Positions 39,520 through 50,690 of a stretch of 64,000 nucleotides of DNA are shown here, one piece after another. The position numbers and the translations under genes are program-made. The DNA is taken from the NCBI RefSeq assembly GCF_015074785.1, contig NZ_CP042464.1, positions 186,001 to 250,000 of the forward strand, given 5' to 3'. Source of the DNA: Segatella copri. GTDB taxonomy: Bacteria > Bacteroidota > Bacteroidia > Bacteroidales > Bacteroidaceae. How positions within the stretch are numbered: position 1 is the stretch's first letter; each line of letters opens with the position of its first letter. Below the pieces are notes generated by a model, which saw nothing but the letters and a program-made list of their open reading frames with translations, made no database searches and had not been told where the DNA came from.

Positions 39520-40863
39520 ATGCAATTAATTTTATTATCGGGTGGCTCGGGTAAAAGGCTCTGGCCACTTAGCAATAATGCTAGAAGCAAACAGTTCTTG
39601 CCATTGCTCGAAAAGGAGAATGGGGAGATGGAAAGTATGGTTCAGCGCGTGGTACGTCAGGCTCAGGAAGCAAATCTGACCAACGATATTACGCTTGCTA
39701 CAAATGCCAGTCAGCTGGATATCATCCAGAACCAGCTGGGAGAGCGGGTTTCTGTGGTTACCGAACCGGAGAGGCGTGATACTTTCCCTGCTATCGCTTT
39801 AGCTGCAAGTTATCTGAAACTGAAGAAGAAATGTGAGGATGATGAGGTTGTGGTTATTATGCCTTGTGATCCTTATACCGAGTTGGAATATTTCCATACC
39901 ATAGCCCGTATGGTGGAGTGTGTGGAGAAAAACGTCGCCGACCTCGTGCTGATGGGTATCAAACCTACTTATCCAAGTGCAAAATATGGTTATGTGGTTC
40001 CTTTTGCTGAAGGAGAGAAGTATCAGATAGTGAAGAGATTTACCGAGAAACCGGATGTGCCTACAGCAGAGAAACTCCTGGAGGAGGGTGCTTACTGGAA
40101 TGGTGGTGTCTTCGCTTTCCGTTTGGGCTATATGATGCAGATTGTACGTAAGTATATGCAGAGTGAGAACTTTGAAGATACTCGTGCAAGATATAGCGAA
40201 TTTCCAAAAATCTCTTTCGACTACGAGGTGGCGGAGAAGGCTGAATCGGTAGCGGTAGTACCGTTTAATGGTGAATGGAAGGACCTGGGTACCTGGAATA
40301 CACTCACTGATGAGCTGCATCATGCCAGCATCGGTAATGCGGTGATGGGAAGTCATTGCGAGAATACGCATGTCATCAACGAACTCCAGTTGCCTCTGTA
40401 TGTGGATGGCTTGAAGGATGCTGTTGTTGCAGCGAGTCCTGATGGCATCTTCGTCTGTGCAAAGAAATATTCCGAGGACATCAAGAAGGCGGTAGAACAT
40501 CTTACTCCGCGTCCGATGTATGAGGAAAGAAGGTGGGGTACTTATCGGGTGATTGACGATTCTGAGTATGCTGACGGCAATCATTCGCTAACCAAGAGTA
40601 TTACCTTGAAGCCAGGTAAGAATATCAGTTATCAGCTTCATCACCATCGTTCAGAGGTGTGGACATTCGTAGAAGGTGAGGGCATCTTTGTACTTGATGG
40701 TGAGGAGAAACATGTGAAGGCTGGTGATACCGTGGTGATTCCTCTGGAGCATTATCATGCCATCAAGGCGATTACACAGCTGACTTTCATCGAAGTTCAG
40801 AATGGTAATCCACTGGTTGAGGAGGATATTGAAAGATTCGATTATCAATGGAAAATGAAATAA
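39520..40863 (+). CDS. manC: Mannose-1-phosphate guanylyltransferase with type II PMI-like cupin domain
   Basis: The protein has 447 residues. The N-terminal nucleotidyltransferase has LLSGGSGKRLWPLSNNARSK and KQFLPL, a VVIMPCDPYTELEYF region and VKRFTEKPDVPTAEKLLEEG. The C-terminal cupin (about 340-445) has EERRWGTYRVIDDSEY, PGKNISYQLHHHRSEVWTF and VKAGDTVVIPLEHYHAI. These are the metal-binding motifs of type II phosphomannose isomerase. The enzyme makes GDP-mannose from mannose-1-phosphate and may also isomerise fructose-6-phosphate. It is slightly shorter than many ManC enzymes (about 470). It is divergent from the priming sugar transferase gene, which suggests an exopolysaccharide role. 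Confidence 0.9.
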   Translation: MQLILLSGGSGKRLWPLSNNARSKQFLPLLEKENGEMESMVQRVVRQAQEANLTNDITLATNASQLDIIQNQLGERVSVVTEPERRDTFPAIALAASYLKLKKKCEDDEVVVIMPCDPYTELEYFHTIARMVECVEKNVADLVLMGIKPTYPSAKYGYVVPFAEGEKYQIVKRFTEKPDVPTAEKLLEEGAYWNGGVFAFRLGYMMQIVRKYMQSENFEDTRARYSEFPKISFDYEVAEKAESVAVVPFNGEWKDLGTWNTLTDELHHASIGNAVMGSHCENTHVINELQLPLYVDGLKDAVVAASPDGIFVCAKKYSEDIKKAVEHLTPRPMYEERRWGTYRVIDDSEYADGNHSLTKSITLKPGKNISYQLHHHRSEVWTFVEGEGIFVLDGEEKHVKAGDTVVIPLEHYHAIKAITQLTFIEVQNGNPLVEEDIERFDYQWKMK

Positions 40864-40896
40864 AACACAAGTTTTTGTGATATAATGTCAGTATTT

Positions 40897-40936
40897 AAAC
40901 GTGTCAAAGTGTCAGTATGGATGCTTTGGCACGTTT
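40897..40936 (+). terminator. Terminator of manC
   Basis: The stem AAACGTGTCAAAG with CTTTGGCACGTTT (one wobble pair) is followed by TTTT. Confidence 0.7.
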
Positions 40937-41013
40937 TTCGTATACTGGCGGGGTGACGGGTAGCAATACCTGTTGGCAAAATAAATGTATAACAATTAAA
41001 ATATTATAGAATC

Positions 41014-41286
41014 ATGAACATTAAACCATTAGCAGACAGAGTGCTGGTACTTCCTGCACCAGCTGAAGAAAAAGTAGGTGGAATTATTATCCCTGATACA
41101 GCAAAAGAGAAACCACAGCGTGGTAAGGTCGTTGCTACAGGTAAGGGTACGAAAGACGAAGAGATGATTCTCAAAGAAGGTGATACCGTACTCTATGGTA
41201 AGTACGCTGGCACAGAACTCGAATTCGATGGTACTAAATATATCATGATGCGTCAGAGCGATGTACTCGCTGTAGTAGAAGAGTAA
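41014..41286 (+). CDS. groES: Co-chaperonin GroES
   Basis: The protein has 90 residues, usual size. It caps GroEL during folding. Motifs: [20 protein letters not shown] (N-terminal barrel), a mobile loop carrying [20 protein letters not shown], and the C-terminal [13 protein letters not shown]. groEL follows 78 bases downstream after an A/T-rich GGTAAAAAAAGTAAAAAG string. No CIRCE inverted repeat is seen upstream, so regulation is probably by a heat-shock sigma or the main sigma. Confidence 0.97.
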   Translation: MNIKPLADRVLVLPAPAEEKVGGIIIPDTAKEKPQRGKVVATGKGTKDEEMILKEGDTVLYGKYAGTELEFDGTKYIMMRQSDVLAVVEE

Positions 41287-41361
41287 TTCTTAAAGGTAAA
41301 AAAAGTAAAAAGATAAAAAACTTTTTGCAGATATTTATTTAAACATTATTAGAAAGAATAG

Positions 41362-42993
<1,632 letters not shown>

Positions 42994-43058
42994 TTAGATG
43001 AATAATTTGAGCAAACAAAGCACATCGTAAGACCGCGAGTTTGCAAAGCGAAAATATC

Positions 43059-43097
43059 AAATAGGGGTGATTCTCAGCGAATTATCCCTATTTTTTT
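43059..43097 (+). terminator. Terminator of groESL
   Basis: AAATAGGGG pairs with CCCTATTT across an 18-base loop, with a T-run after the second arm. Confidence 0.6.
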
Positions 43098-43136
43098 GTT
43101 TTTTTAGTCATAAAGATGCAAAAAATAGCAAAATTA

Positions 43137-43168
43137 TTTGGTTCGAATAATCTTTTTTTGTAACTTTG
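43137..43168 (+). promoter_or_regulatory. Promoter of the candidate small RNA
   Basis: TTTG at 43137-43140 and TAACTTTG at 43161-43168, 20 bases apart, an excellent match to the consensus. Confidence 0.65.
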
Positions 43169-43173
43169 CATCG

Positions 43174-43297
43174 TAAATAAAAGAAAGTATCATCCGAAGG
43201 GATGGCAAAGATATTTTTTTGATTTGTTTTAGTAGATTAGTTTTTAAGTAGTTTGTTTTTGGAAATCGGTTGTCGTGAGACATCCGATTTTTTTTTG
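43174..43297 (+). ncRNA. Candidate small RNA of about 125 bases
   Basis: Between groEL and the next gene there is a consensus promoter and then about 125 bases with no coding frame. They end in a strong terminator (AAATCGGTTGTC, GTGA loop, GACATCCGATTT, then a long T-run, 43263-43297). Near the start a CATCC-GAAG-GGATG stem (43191-43204) can form. The middle is U-rich single-stranded sequence. The next gene has its own promoter (43305-43335), so this is not simply its leader. Family unknown. Confidence 0.6.
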
Positions 43298-43358
43298 TTT
43301 TTATTTTGTTTTCTCAATTTAATTGTGTAATTTTGCAGCATAATAGAAAATTCATAGC

Positions 43359-43574
43359 ATGAACAATATTGATTGGAAAAAAGCAGTGGTCTTTCTGATT
43401 GTTATCGGAGGACTCATTTATATTACAAAGGCAGAGTTGGGAATGACTACTACAAACTCGTTCCTTACTACGCTGGGTATCTTATTGCTTCTCTTTATCG
43501 GAGATAACTTCGCACAGAAGATTGATGATGATCGGAAACGACGTAAACTGAATAATGATGGAAAAGCTGATTGA
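43359..43574 (+). CDS. Small membrane protein, 71 residues
   Basis: It begins MNNIDWKKAVVFLIVIGGL. Two hydrophobic segments (about 9-24 and 36-49) are followed by a charged end (KIDDDRKRRKLNNDGKAD). Function unknown. Promoter: TTTG 43305-43308 and TAATTTTG 43328-43335, spacing 19. The 3-prime end overlaps the start of the kinase gene by 20 bases, so the two are co-expressed. Confidence 0.65.
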   Translation: MNNIDWKKAVVFLIVIGGLIYITKAELGMTTTNSFLTTLGILLLLFIGDNFAQKIDDDRKRRKLNNDGKAD

Positions 43575-45102
43575 TCTATATAAGAAATGGGCGGGTGAAG
43601 AACCGGCTGATGTCATAAAATTGGCAGGGCAGGGGAGTAACCGGCAGTATTTCCGTATCATTGGGCATGATGGTGATACGGTAATTGGTGTGATAGGAAC
43701 CAGTCGTGATGAGGATCATGCCTTTGTATATCTGGCTCAGCATTTCCAGCTCAGACAGTTGCCTGTTCCCCAGATTCTGGCGGTGAGCGATGATGAACTC
43801 TGCTATCTTCAGACAGACCTTGGCGGTACTTCGCTTTTCGATGCCATCAAGGGCGGACGAGATGCGGGCGGACGTTACAATCAGAAAGAGAAGGAACTCC
43901 TTAAGAAAACCATTCGTGAACTTCCGAATATCCAGATTCGCGGTGCTAGAGGATTGGATTGGCAGAACTGCTATCCGCAGCCAGAATTCGATGTAGACAG
44001 TGTACTCTTCGACCTCAACTACTTCAAGTATTGTTTCCTGAAGCCTACCGATTTGGATTTTCACGAACTGAAACTCGAAGCCAACTTCCGGCTTTTTGCC
44101 AAGGATCTGACATCAGAACCGATGGATTGTTTTCTGTATCGTGATTTCCAGGCGCGCAACATCATGCTGGATGATAAGGGAAATCCATACTTTATTGATT
44201 TTCAGGGTGGTAGAAAAGGACCGTTCTATTATGATCTCGCCTCATTCCTCTGGCAGGCATCTGCTAAGTATCCGTTCAAACTGCGCAGAGAACTGGTTTG
44301 GGAATACTACCAGTCATTGAAGCATTATACCGAGGTACCATCGGTGCGCCATTTTGTAAACCGGTTGAGTCTTTTTGTGCTCTTCCGTACCTTACAGGTT
44401 TTGGGCGCCTACGGATTCCGCGGCTATTTCGAACGCAAGAAGCATTTCATCGACAGTATTCCGCCAGCTATCCAGAATCTGCGAGATCTTCTGAAGATGG
44501 GTGACAAGGTATTCCCTTATCCTTATATGATGGATATGTTGAGAAGACTGACCGAATTGCCACAGTTCAAGGTGATAGAGAGTGTGGCGCTGAGTCGTGC
44601 AGACGGCTATAAGACTACCGACAACAATATCTATCGTGCGCATCCGCAGGACGGACCTGCCACCTATTCTAAATATGATGGTAAGGGACCGCTGGTGGTA
44701 AGAGTGTATAGTTTTTCTTTCCGTAAGGGCATTCCAGAGGATCCGTCGGGCAATGGTGGAGGTTATGTCTTCGACTGCAGAAGTACCCATAACCCTGGCA
44801 GATACGAGCCTTATAAAAAACTGACGGGTCTGGATGAGCCTGTTATCCGATTCCTGGAGGATGATGGTGAGATATTGAAGTTCCTGGATCATGTCTATGC
44901 ACTTGCCGACCATCATGTAAACCGCTACATGCAGCGTGGTTTCACCTCTCTGATGTTCTGTTTCGGATGTACAGGCGGTCAGCATCGCAGTGTATATTCT
45001 GCGCAGCATCTTGCCGAACATATTCACCGGAAGTTTGGTGTAGAAGTGCATATTTGTCATCGTGAACAGCATATTGAACAGGTTTTACCTGCAAAACAAT
45101 AG
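43555..45102 (+). CDS. AmgK-like amino-sugar kinase fused to a RapZ C-terminal domain
   Basis: The protein has 515 residues. The first part (about 1-340) is an aminoglycoside-phosphotransferase-like kinase: GQGSNRQYFRI near the N terminus, the catalytic loop CFLYRDFQARNIMLDDKGNP and the metal site YFIDFQGGRKGPFYYDLASF. This resembles AmgK, the anomeric MurNAc/GlcNAc kinase. The last part (about 375-512) has VRVYSFSFRKGIPEDPSGNG, YVFDCRSTHNPGRY and MFCFGCTGGQHRSVYSAQHL, which are hallmarks of the RapZ C-terminal (GlcN6P-sensing) domain. The ATP-binding part of RapZ is absent. A MurU-like gene follows 76 bases later, supporting a cell-wall sugar recycling role. Confidence 0.85.
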   Translation: MMEKLIDLYKKWAGEEPADVIKLAGQGSNRQYFRIIGHDGDTVIGVIGTSRDEDHAFVYLAQHFQLRQLPVPQILAVSDDELCYLQTDLGGTSLFDAIKGGRDAGGRYNQKEKELLKKTIRELPNIQIRGARGLDWQNCYPQPEFDVDSVLFDLNYFKYCFLKPTDLDFHELKLEANFRLFAKDLTSEPMDCFLYRDFQARNIMLDDKGNPYFIDFQGGRKGPFYYDLASFLWQASAKYPFKLRRELVWEYYQSLKHYTEVPSVRHFVNRLSLFVLFRTLQVLGAYGFRGYFERKKHFIDSIPPAIQNLRDLLKMGDKVFPYPYMMDMLRRLTELPQFKVIESVALSRADGYKTTDNNIYRAHPQDGPATYSKYDGKGPLVVRVYSFSFRKGIPEDPSGNGGGYVFDCRSTHNPGRYEPYKKLTGLDEPVIRFLEDDGEILKFLDHVYALADHHVNRYMQRGFTSLMFCFGCTGGQHRSVYSAQHLAEHIHRKFGVEVHICHREQHIEQVLPAKQ

Positions 45103-45108
45103 AAAATA

Positions 45109-45154
45109 GCGTGCAAATTTGGCTATCTCGCAAAAAGTTAGTAAATTTGCACGC
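45109..45154. promoter_or_regulatory. Inverted repeat over the promoter of the nucleotidyltransferase gene
   Basis: GCGTGCAAATTT (45109-45120) and AAATTTGCACGC (45143-45154) form a perfect 12-bp dyad with a 22-base gap. The right arm overlaps the TAAATTTG -7 box (45142-45149). The arrangement could be an operator, or a terminator of the upstream gene. Confidence 0.5.
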
Positions 45155-45178
45155 ACATTTAAAAATAGCTATTTAGCA

Positions 45179-45922
45179 ATGATGCAAGCAATGATATTCG
45201 CAGCAGGTTTGGGCACTCGCCTTAAGCCACTTACCGACCGCATTCCGAAGGCTCTGGTAAGTGTCGGGGGAGAACCTTTGCTCAAACGTGTCATCTTTCA
45301 GTTGAAGGATGCCGGTTTCACTCGCATTGTAGTGAACGTGCATCATTTCTCCCAACAAATTATCGATTATCTCAGAGCACATGACAACTTCGGTATGGAC
45401 ATCCGTATCAGTGATGAGAGTGAAAAGCTGCTCGAAACGGGTGGAGGTATCCGGAAGGCATGGCCGCTCTTCAACCAGTCAGAGCCTATTCTTATCCACA
45501 ACGTGGATATTCTGAGTAATGTAGATCTGAAGAAATTCTACCAGATGGAGAGCAGGGATATGATTGCTGCCCGCCTGATGGTGAGCGAACGCAAGACCAA
45601 GCGCTATCTGCTCTTTGATGACAGCATGCGACTGGTGGGATGGACGAATATAGAAACGGGCGAGGTGAAGAGCCCTTATCCTAACCTCAATCCCAAAGAT
45701 TATAAGATGTATGCCTTCTCTGGCATCCACATGGTTGCCCCATCGCTCTTTCCATTGATGGAGGAGGAACCGGACAAGTTCCCTATCATGGACTTCTATC
45801 TGAAGCATTGCGACAAGGTGCGCATAGAGGGATATGTAAAGAACGACCTCAAGCTGATGGATGTGGGAAAGCAGGAGACGCTGAAAGAGGCGGAAGCATT
45901 CCTGAAATCGTTAGTTAATTAG
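45179..45922 (+). CDS. Sugar-1-phosphate nucleotidyltransferase, MurU-like
   Basis: The protein has 247 residues, starting at MMQAMIFAAGLGTRLKP. The next ATG, one codon on, is equally possible. Signature AAGLGTRLKPLTDRIPKALV, then LLETGGGIRKAWPLF and HNVDILSNVDL (metal site). The size and the pairing with an AmgK-like kinase point to MurU, which makes UDP-MurNAc from MurNAc-1-phosphate. Other NTP transferases share the fold, so the substrate is inferred from context. Confidence 0.85.
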   Translation: MMQAMIFAAGLGTRLKPLTDRIPKALVSVGGEPLLKRVIFQLKDAGFTRIVVNVHHFSQQIIDYLRAHDNFGMDIRISDESEKLLETGGGIRKAWPLFNQSEPILIHNVDILSNVDLKKFYQMESRDMIAARLMVSERKTKRYLLFDDSMRLVGWTNIETGEVKSPYPNLNPKDYKMYAFSGIHMVAPSLFPLMEEEPDKFPIMDFYLKHCDKVRIEGYVKNDLKLMDVGKQETLKEAEAFLKSLVN

Positions 45923-46003
45923 TTTATAGTTAATAGCGGCTATGCCGTATAGCAAGATTACTATAAACTATAAATTGTAAACTGTAAATTAAAATTAGAT
46001 ATT

Positions 46004-47614
46004 ATGCAACAGAAGATTATTATTTTGGATTTCGGTTCACAGACCACACAGCTCATCGGCCGTCGTGTACGTGAACTCGATACCTTCTGCGAGATCATGC
46101 CTTACAACAAGTTTCCAAAGGATGACCCATCGGTCATTGGTGTCATCTTGAGCGGTAGCCCTTATTCCGTTCATGATCCGGAAGCTTTCAAGGTAGATCT
46201 GAGCCAGTTTATCGGCCGCATTCCTGTACTCGGCATCTGCTACGGTGCTCAGTTCCTCTCTTACGCCCAGGGCGGTAAGGTGGAGGCTGCTGACAGCCGT
46301 GAGTATGGTCGTGCCAACTTGGAGCATTTCGATAAGGAGAATCCTTTGTTCAAGGGATTCATCGAGAACTCTCAGGTTTGGATGAGCCATGGTGATACCA
46401 TCACTGCTATCCCTGATGATTACAAGTGCATCGCTTCTACTGCTAATGTGAAGTATGCTGCTTATGCTTCTACCAAACAGCCTGTATGGGCAGTACAGTT
46501 CCACCCGGAGGTGTTCCACTCTTTGCAGGGTACACAGCTCTTGAAGAACTTCGTGGTTGATATCTGCGGTAGCAAGCAGGATTGGAGCGCTGACTCTTTT
46601 GTTGAGACTACTGTGGCTGAGTTGAAGGAACAGTTGGGCGACGATAAGGTTATCCTCGGTCTTTCTGGCGGTGTTGACTCCAGTGTGGCTGCCGTTCTCC
46701 TGAACAAGGCTATCGGTAAGAACCTTACCTGTATCTTCGTAGATCATGGTATGTTGCGCAAGAATGAGTTCCGTGACGTGATGGAAGACTACAAGTGTTT
46801 GGGCTTGAATGTAATCGGCGTGGATGCATCAGAGAAGTTCTTTGCTGACCTGGCTGGTGTTACTGATCCTGAGAAGAAGCGTAAGATTATCGGCCGCGAC
46901 TTCGTAGAGGTTTTCAATGCTGAGGCTAAAAAGCAGACTGGTGCCAAGTGGTTGGCTCAGGGTACCATCTATCCAGACCGTATCGAGAGTTTGAATATCA
47001 CCGGTAAGGTGATCAAGAGTCATCACAATGTAGGTGGTCTTCCTAAGGAGATGAACCTTCAGTTGTGTGAGCCTTTGAAGTGGCTGTTCAAGGATGAGGT
47101 TCGCCGTGTAGGTCGCTCTATGGGTATGCCAGAGCACCTGATTACTCGTCACCCATTCCCTGGTCCTGGTTTGGCTGTCCGTATCTTGGGCGATATCACT
47201 CCTGAGAAGGTACGTATCCTTCAGGATGCTGATGATATCTATATCCGTGGCTTGCGTGAGTATAAGGTGAAGTTGAGTGGTGAGGAAGCTCGTCGCGTCC
47301 TGGCTGCCGGTGTTCCTGCTGACATGCAGAATGGCGAGATCGAGGTTTCTCTCTACGATCAGATCTGGCAGGCTGGTACCGTATTGCTTTCTACTGTCCG
47401 TTCAGTAGGTGTGATGGGTGATGAGCGTACATACGAGCACCCGGTTGCCTTGCGTGCTGTAACCAGTACTGATGCGATGACTGCTGACTGGGCACATCTT
47501 CCTTATGATTTCATGGCTAAGGTAAGTAATGAGATTATTAATAAGGTGAAGGGTGTAAACCGTGTATGTTATGACATCTCTTCAAAACCACCTTCGACAA
47601 TTGAGTGGGAATAA
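46004..47614 (+). CDS. guaA: GMP synthase (glutamine-hydrolysing)
   Basis: The protein has 536 residues. The N-terminal glutamine amidotransferase has the nucleophile Cys in [11 protein letters not shown] and the His/Glu in [10 protein letters not shown]. The ATP pyrophosphatase has [18 protein letters not shown]. The C-terminal dimerisation domain ends [17 protein letters not shown]. It converts XMP to GMP. Full length and start normal. A bidirectional terminator separates it from mscL. Confidence 0.97.
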   Translation: MQQKIIILDFGSQTTQLIGRRVRELDTFCEIMPYNKFPKDDPSVIGVILSGSPYSVHDPEAFKVDLSQFIGRIPVLGICYGAQFLSYAQGGKVEAADSREYGRANLEHFDKENPLFKGFIENSQVWMSHGDTITAIPDDYKCIASTANVKYAAYASTKQPVWAVQFHPEVFHSLQGTQLLKNFVVDICGSKQDWSADSFVETTVAELKEQLGDDKVILGLSGGVDSSVAAVLLNKAIGKNLTCIFVDHGMLRKNEFRDVMEDYKCLGLNVIGVDASEKFFADLAGVTDPEKKRKIIGRDFVEVFNAEAKKQTGAKWLAQGTIYPDRIESLNITGKVIKSHHNVGGLPKEMNLQLCEPLKWLFKDEVRRVGRSMGMPEHLITRHPFPGPGLAVRILGDITPEKVRILQDADDIYIRGLREYKVKLSGEEARRVLAAGVPADMQNGEIEVSLYDQIWQAGTVLLSTVRSVGVMGDERTYEHPVALRAVTSTDAMTADWAHLPYDFMAKVSNEIINKVKGVNRVCYDISSKPPSTIEWE

Positions 47615-47621
47615 ACAGAAT

Positions 47622-47656
47622 AAAAAAGTCGCCTTCAAAAAGGGCGACTTTTTTTT
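47622..47656. terminator. Bidirectional terminator between guaA and mscL
   Basis: AAAAAAGTCGCC and GGCGACTTTTTT surround a 9-base loop, with A and T runs on both sides. It serves the two convergent genes. Confidence 0.9.
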
Positions 47657-47682
47657 ATTCTTATTTCTGGTTCTTCAGGAGA

Positions 47683-48093
47683 TCACGTATTTTCCATGAG
47701 GAGTTTTTCTTCATTGCTTGGCTCCGGAGCCTTAGGTGCTTCTGCCGGTTTTTCCTCTTCCTTCTTCTTCTTGGAAATCTTGTTCACCACCTTGATGAGC
47801 ATGAAGATACAGAAGGCAACGATGAGGAAGTCGAAGCAGGTCTGGAGGAAGTTACCATAGTTGATGGTAGCCGCCTTCAGTTCCTCGCCTCCTACATTGA
47901 CGGTAGGTAGGGTGAATTTGAGGTCAGCGAAATTCACGCCGCCAATCAGCCATCCTATAGGAGGCATGATGACGTCATCAACAACAGAGCTTACGATTTT
48001 GCCAAAGGCACCACCGATGATAACACCGACAGCCATGTCGAGCACATTGCCACGCATGGCGAATTCCTTGAATTCATTCAAAAATTTACTCAT
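47683..48093 (-). CDS. mscL: Large-conductance mechanosensitive channel
   Basis: The protein has 136 residues. Motifs: [20 protein letters not shown] (start and first helix), [20 protein letters not shown], and the second helix ([20 protein letters not shown]). The end is Lys/Glu/Pro-rich ([18 protein letters not shown]). It is an inner-membrane pentamer that opens on osmotic downshock. The family pattern is complete. Confidence 0.96.
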   Translation of the reverse strand: MSKFLNEFKEFAMRGNVLDMAVGVIIGGAFGKIVSSVVDDVIMPPIGWLIGGVNFADLKFTLPTVNVGGEELKAATINYGNFLQTCFDFLIVAFCIFMLIKVVNKISKKKKEEEKPAEAPKAPEPSNEEKLLMENT

Positions 48094-48295
48094 ACTTTTA
48101 TCTTTTTAATTATAACTATAGTTTGATAGTTCTTCTTTTTCTCTTTTCTTATATATATAATAAGATATAGAATGCTGAGTTTTTCCTTTGCTTTTTGCAA
48201 TATGGAGTTGTCAGTATGGCATGTAATGAGTGAAAATAATGCCAATATTAAAACTCTACTATTCTTTTTTAACTTATTTAATACTCATTCTGGTT

Positions 48296-48325
48296 GCAAA
48301 GTTAGAAAAAAATTAGTAACTTTGC
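48296..48325. promoter_or_regulatory. Back-to-back -7 boxes of divergent promoters (mscL side and gapA side)
   Basis: GCAAAGTTA (48296-48304) and TAACTTTGC (48317-48325) form a dyad. The left one is a TAACTTTG box on the minus strand, the right one a TAACTTTG box on the plus strand, 12 bases apart. The right one leads to gapA with a leader of about 115 bases. The left one may serve mscL with a leader of about 195 bases. No other gene is seen in 48094-48446. Confidence 0.5.
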
Positions 48326-48434
48326 GCTCGAAAAGAAGAAAAATGCTCTAAGGCGTAAAATTTTGAATGTTTCAGCATCAGATGAACGCTCGAAAGCAGT
48401 TAAAAAAGTAATTTTTATTAAACTTTTAATTTAA

Positions 48435-49478
<1,044 letters not shown>

Positions 49479-49507
49479 TTCGTTGCCTCTTAATGATTAA
49501 GTATATG

Positions 49508-49543
49508 GCCGTCCAGCATTTTTTCAATGCTGGACGGCTTTTT
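49508..49543 (+). terminator. Terminator of gapA
   Basis: GCCGTCCAGCATT and AATGCTGGACGGC form a perfect 13-bp stem with a TTTTC loop, followed by TTTTT. Confidence 0.92.
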
Positions 49544-49611
49544 GTTTTTATAAGTGAGAATTTCTTTTCATTTTATTTTGTTTTCTCAATAATTTCATTT
49601 AACTTTGCGGC

Positions 49612-50580
49612 ATGAAATATTCGATGATAACCATATTGGGACCTACGGCGAGTGGTAAGACGAGTCTTGCTGCCGCTCTTGCAGCCAGGATCAATAGCCT
49701 GGGTGCACATTTGTCGGGTACCCCTGCCAAGGGCGCTGAAATCATTAGTGCTGACAGCCGGCAGGTATATCGCGGCATGGATATAGGTACGGGTAAGGAT
49801 CTGGCTGACTATACCATCCATGGCAAGCAGATACCTTATCACCTCATTGACATCTGTGAGCCTGGTACGAAATATAATCTCTTTGAATATCAGCAGGATT
49901 TTTATGATGCCTATCAGGATATTCAGAAGAGAGGGGCTTTTCCGATATTATGTGGAGGTACAGGACTCTATATTGAGTCGGTGCTGAAAGGTTATCATCT
50001 CTCACCTGTTCCGCAGAACCCGGAACTCCGTGAGTCATTGGCTCATAAGAGTTTAGAGGAACTTACGCTGATACTGAAAGAGCTGAAGGCGAAAACGGGT
50101 TCTAATATGCACAATCGCACAGACGTGGATACAGCACAGCGAGCTATCCGGGCGATAGAGATTGAAAGCTATAATCTGGAGCATCCGATGCCCGAACGTG
50201 AACTCCCTGCGGTTGATTCGCTGATTATCGGTGTCAGCATAGACCGGGACGCAAGAAGGGAGAAAATTTCACAGAGACTGAAACAGCGATTGGATGAGGG
50301 AATGGTAGATGAAATCAAGGGACTGCTAGATCGTGGTATTCCTGCTGAAAATCTCATCTATTATGGTTTGGAATATAAGTTTATTACAGAATATGTAATC
50401 GGTAAGACTTCATACGATGAGATGTATCGCAGTCTGGAAATTGCAATCCATCAGTTTGCCAAAAGGCAGATGACGTGGTTCAGAGGTATGGAGCGCAGAG
50501 GCTTTACTATCCATTGGGTAGATGCATTGCAGCCAATGGAGAAAAAGGTGGAGACGGTTTTGGAGCTGATGAGGAGCTAG
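49612..50580 (+). CDS. miaA: tRNA dimethylallyltransferase
   Basis: The protein has 322 residues. It adds the dimethylallyl group to A37 of tRNAs reading U-start codons. P-loop ILGPTASGKTSLAAALA at the start, then SADSRQVYRGMDIGTGK, PYHLIDICEPGTKYNLFEYQ and GGTGLYIESVLKGY. The C-terminal part has FAKRQMTWFRGM. The promoter is TTTG 49577-49580 and TAACTTTG 49600-49607; only four bases lie between the -7 box and ATG, so the mRNA is probably leaderless. Confidence 0.95.
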   Translation: MKYSMITILGPTASGKTSLAAALAARINSLGAHLSGTPAKGAEIISADSRQVYRGMDIGTGKDLADYTIHGKQIPYHLIDICEPGTKYNLFEYQQDFYDAYQDIQKRGAFPILCGGTGLYIESVLKGYHLSPVPQNPELRESLAHKSLEELTLILKELKAKTGSNMHNRTDVDTAQRAIRAIEIESYNLEHPMPERELPAVDSLIIGVSIDRDARREKISQRLKQRLDEGMVDEIKGLLDRGIPAENLIYYGLEYKFITEYVIGKTSYDEMYRSLEIAIHQFAKRQMTWFRGMERRGFTIHWVDALQPMEKKVETVLELMRS

Positions 50581-50610
50581 GCTGCGGCCTGGAATCTGGC
50601 TAGGGCGCTG

Positions 50611-50631
50611 GCATCCGATGGAATCGGATGC
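50611..50631. repeat. Palindrome with a CGATGGAATCG core
   Basis: GCATCCGA-TGGAA-TCGGATGC is an 8-bp-arm palindrome with a 5-base loop in the gap between miaA and the lipid kinase. The same 11-base core occurs in the palindrome at 8969-8987. Confidence 0.6.
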
Positions 50632-50690
50632 AACGGTGGCTGGGCGGAAGTGATATTTTATACAACTTTCAAATTACAAAGAAGAGACAA

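Noticed and set aside
40864..41013. CIRCE heat-shock operator upstream of groES
   Set aside because: The TTAGCACTC-N9-GAGTGCTAA repeat is not present. The only inverted repeat there is the manC terminator.
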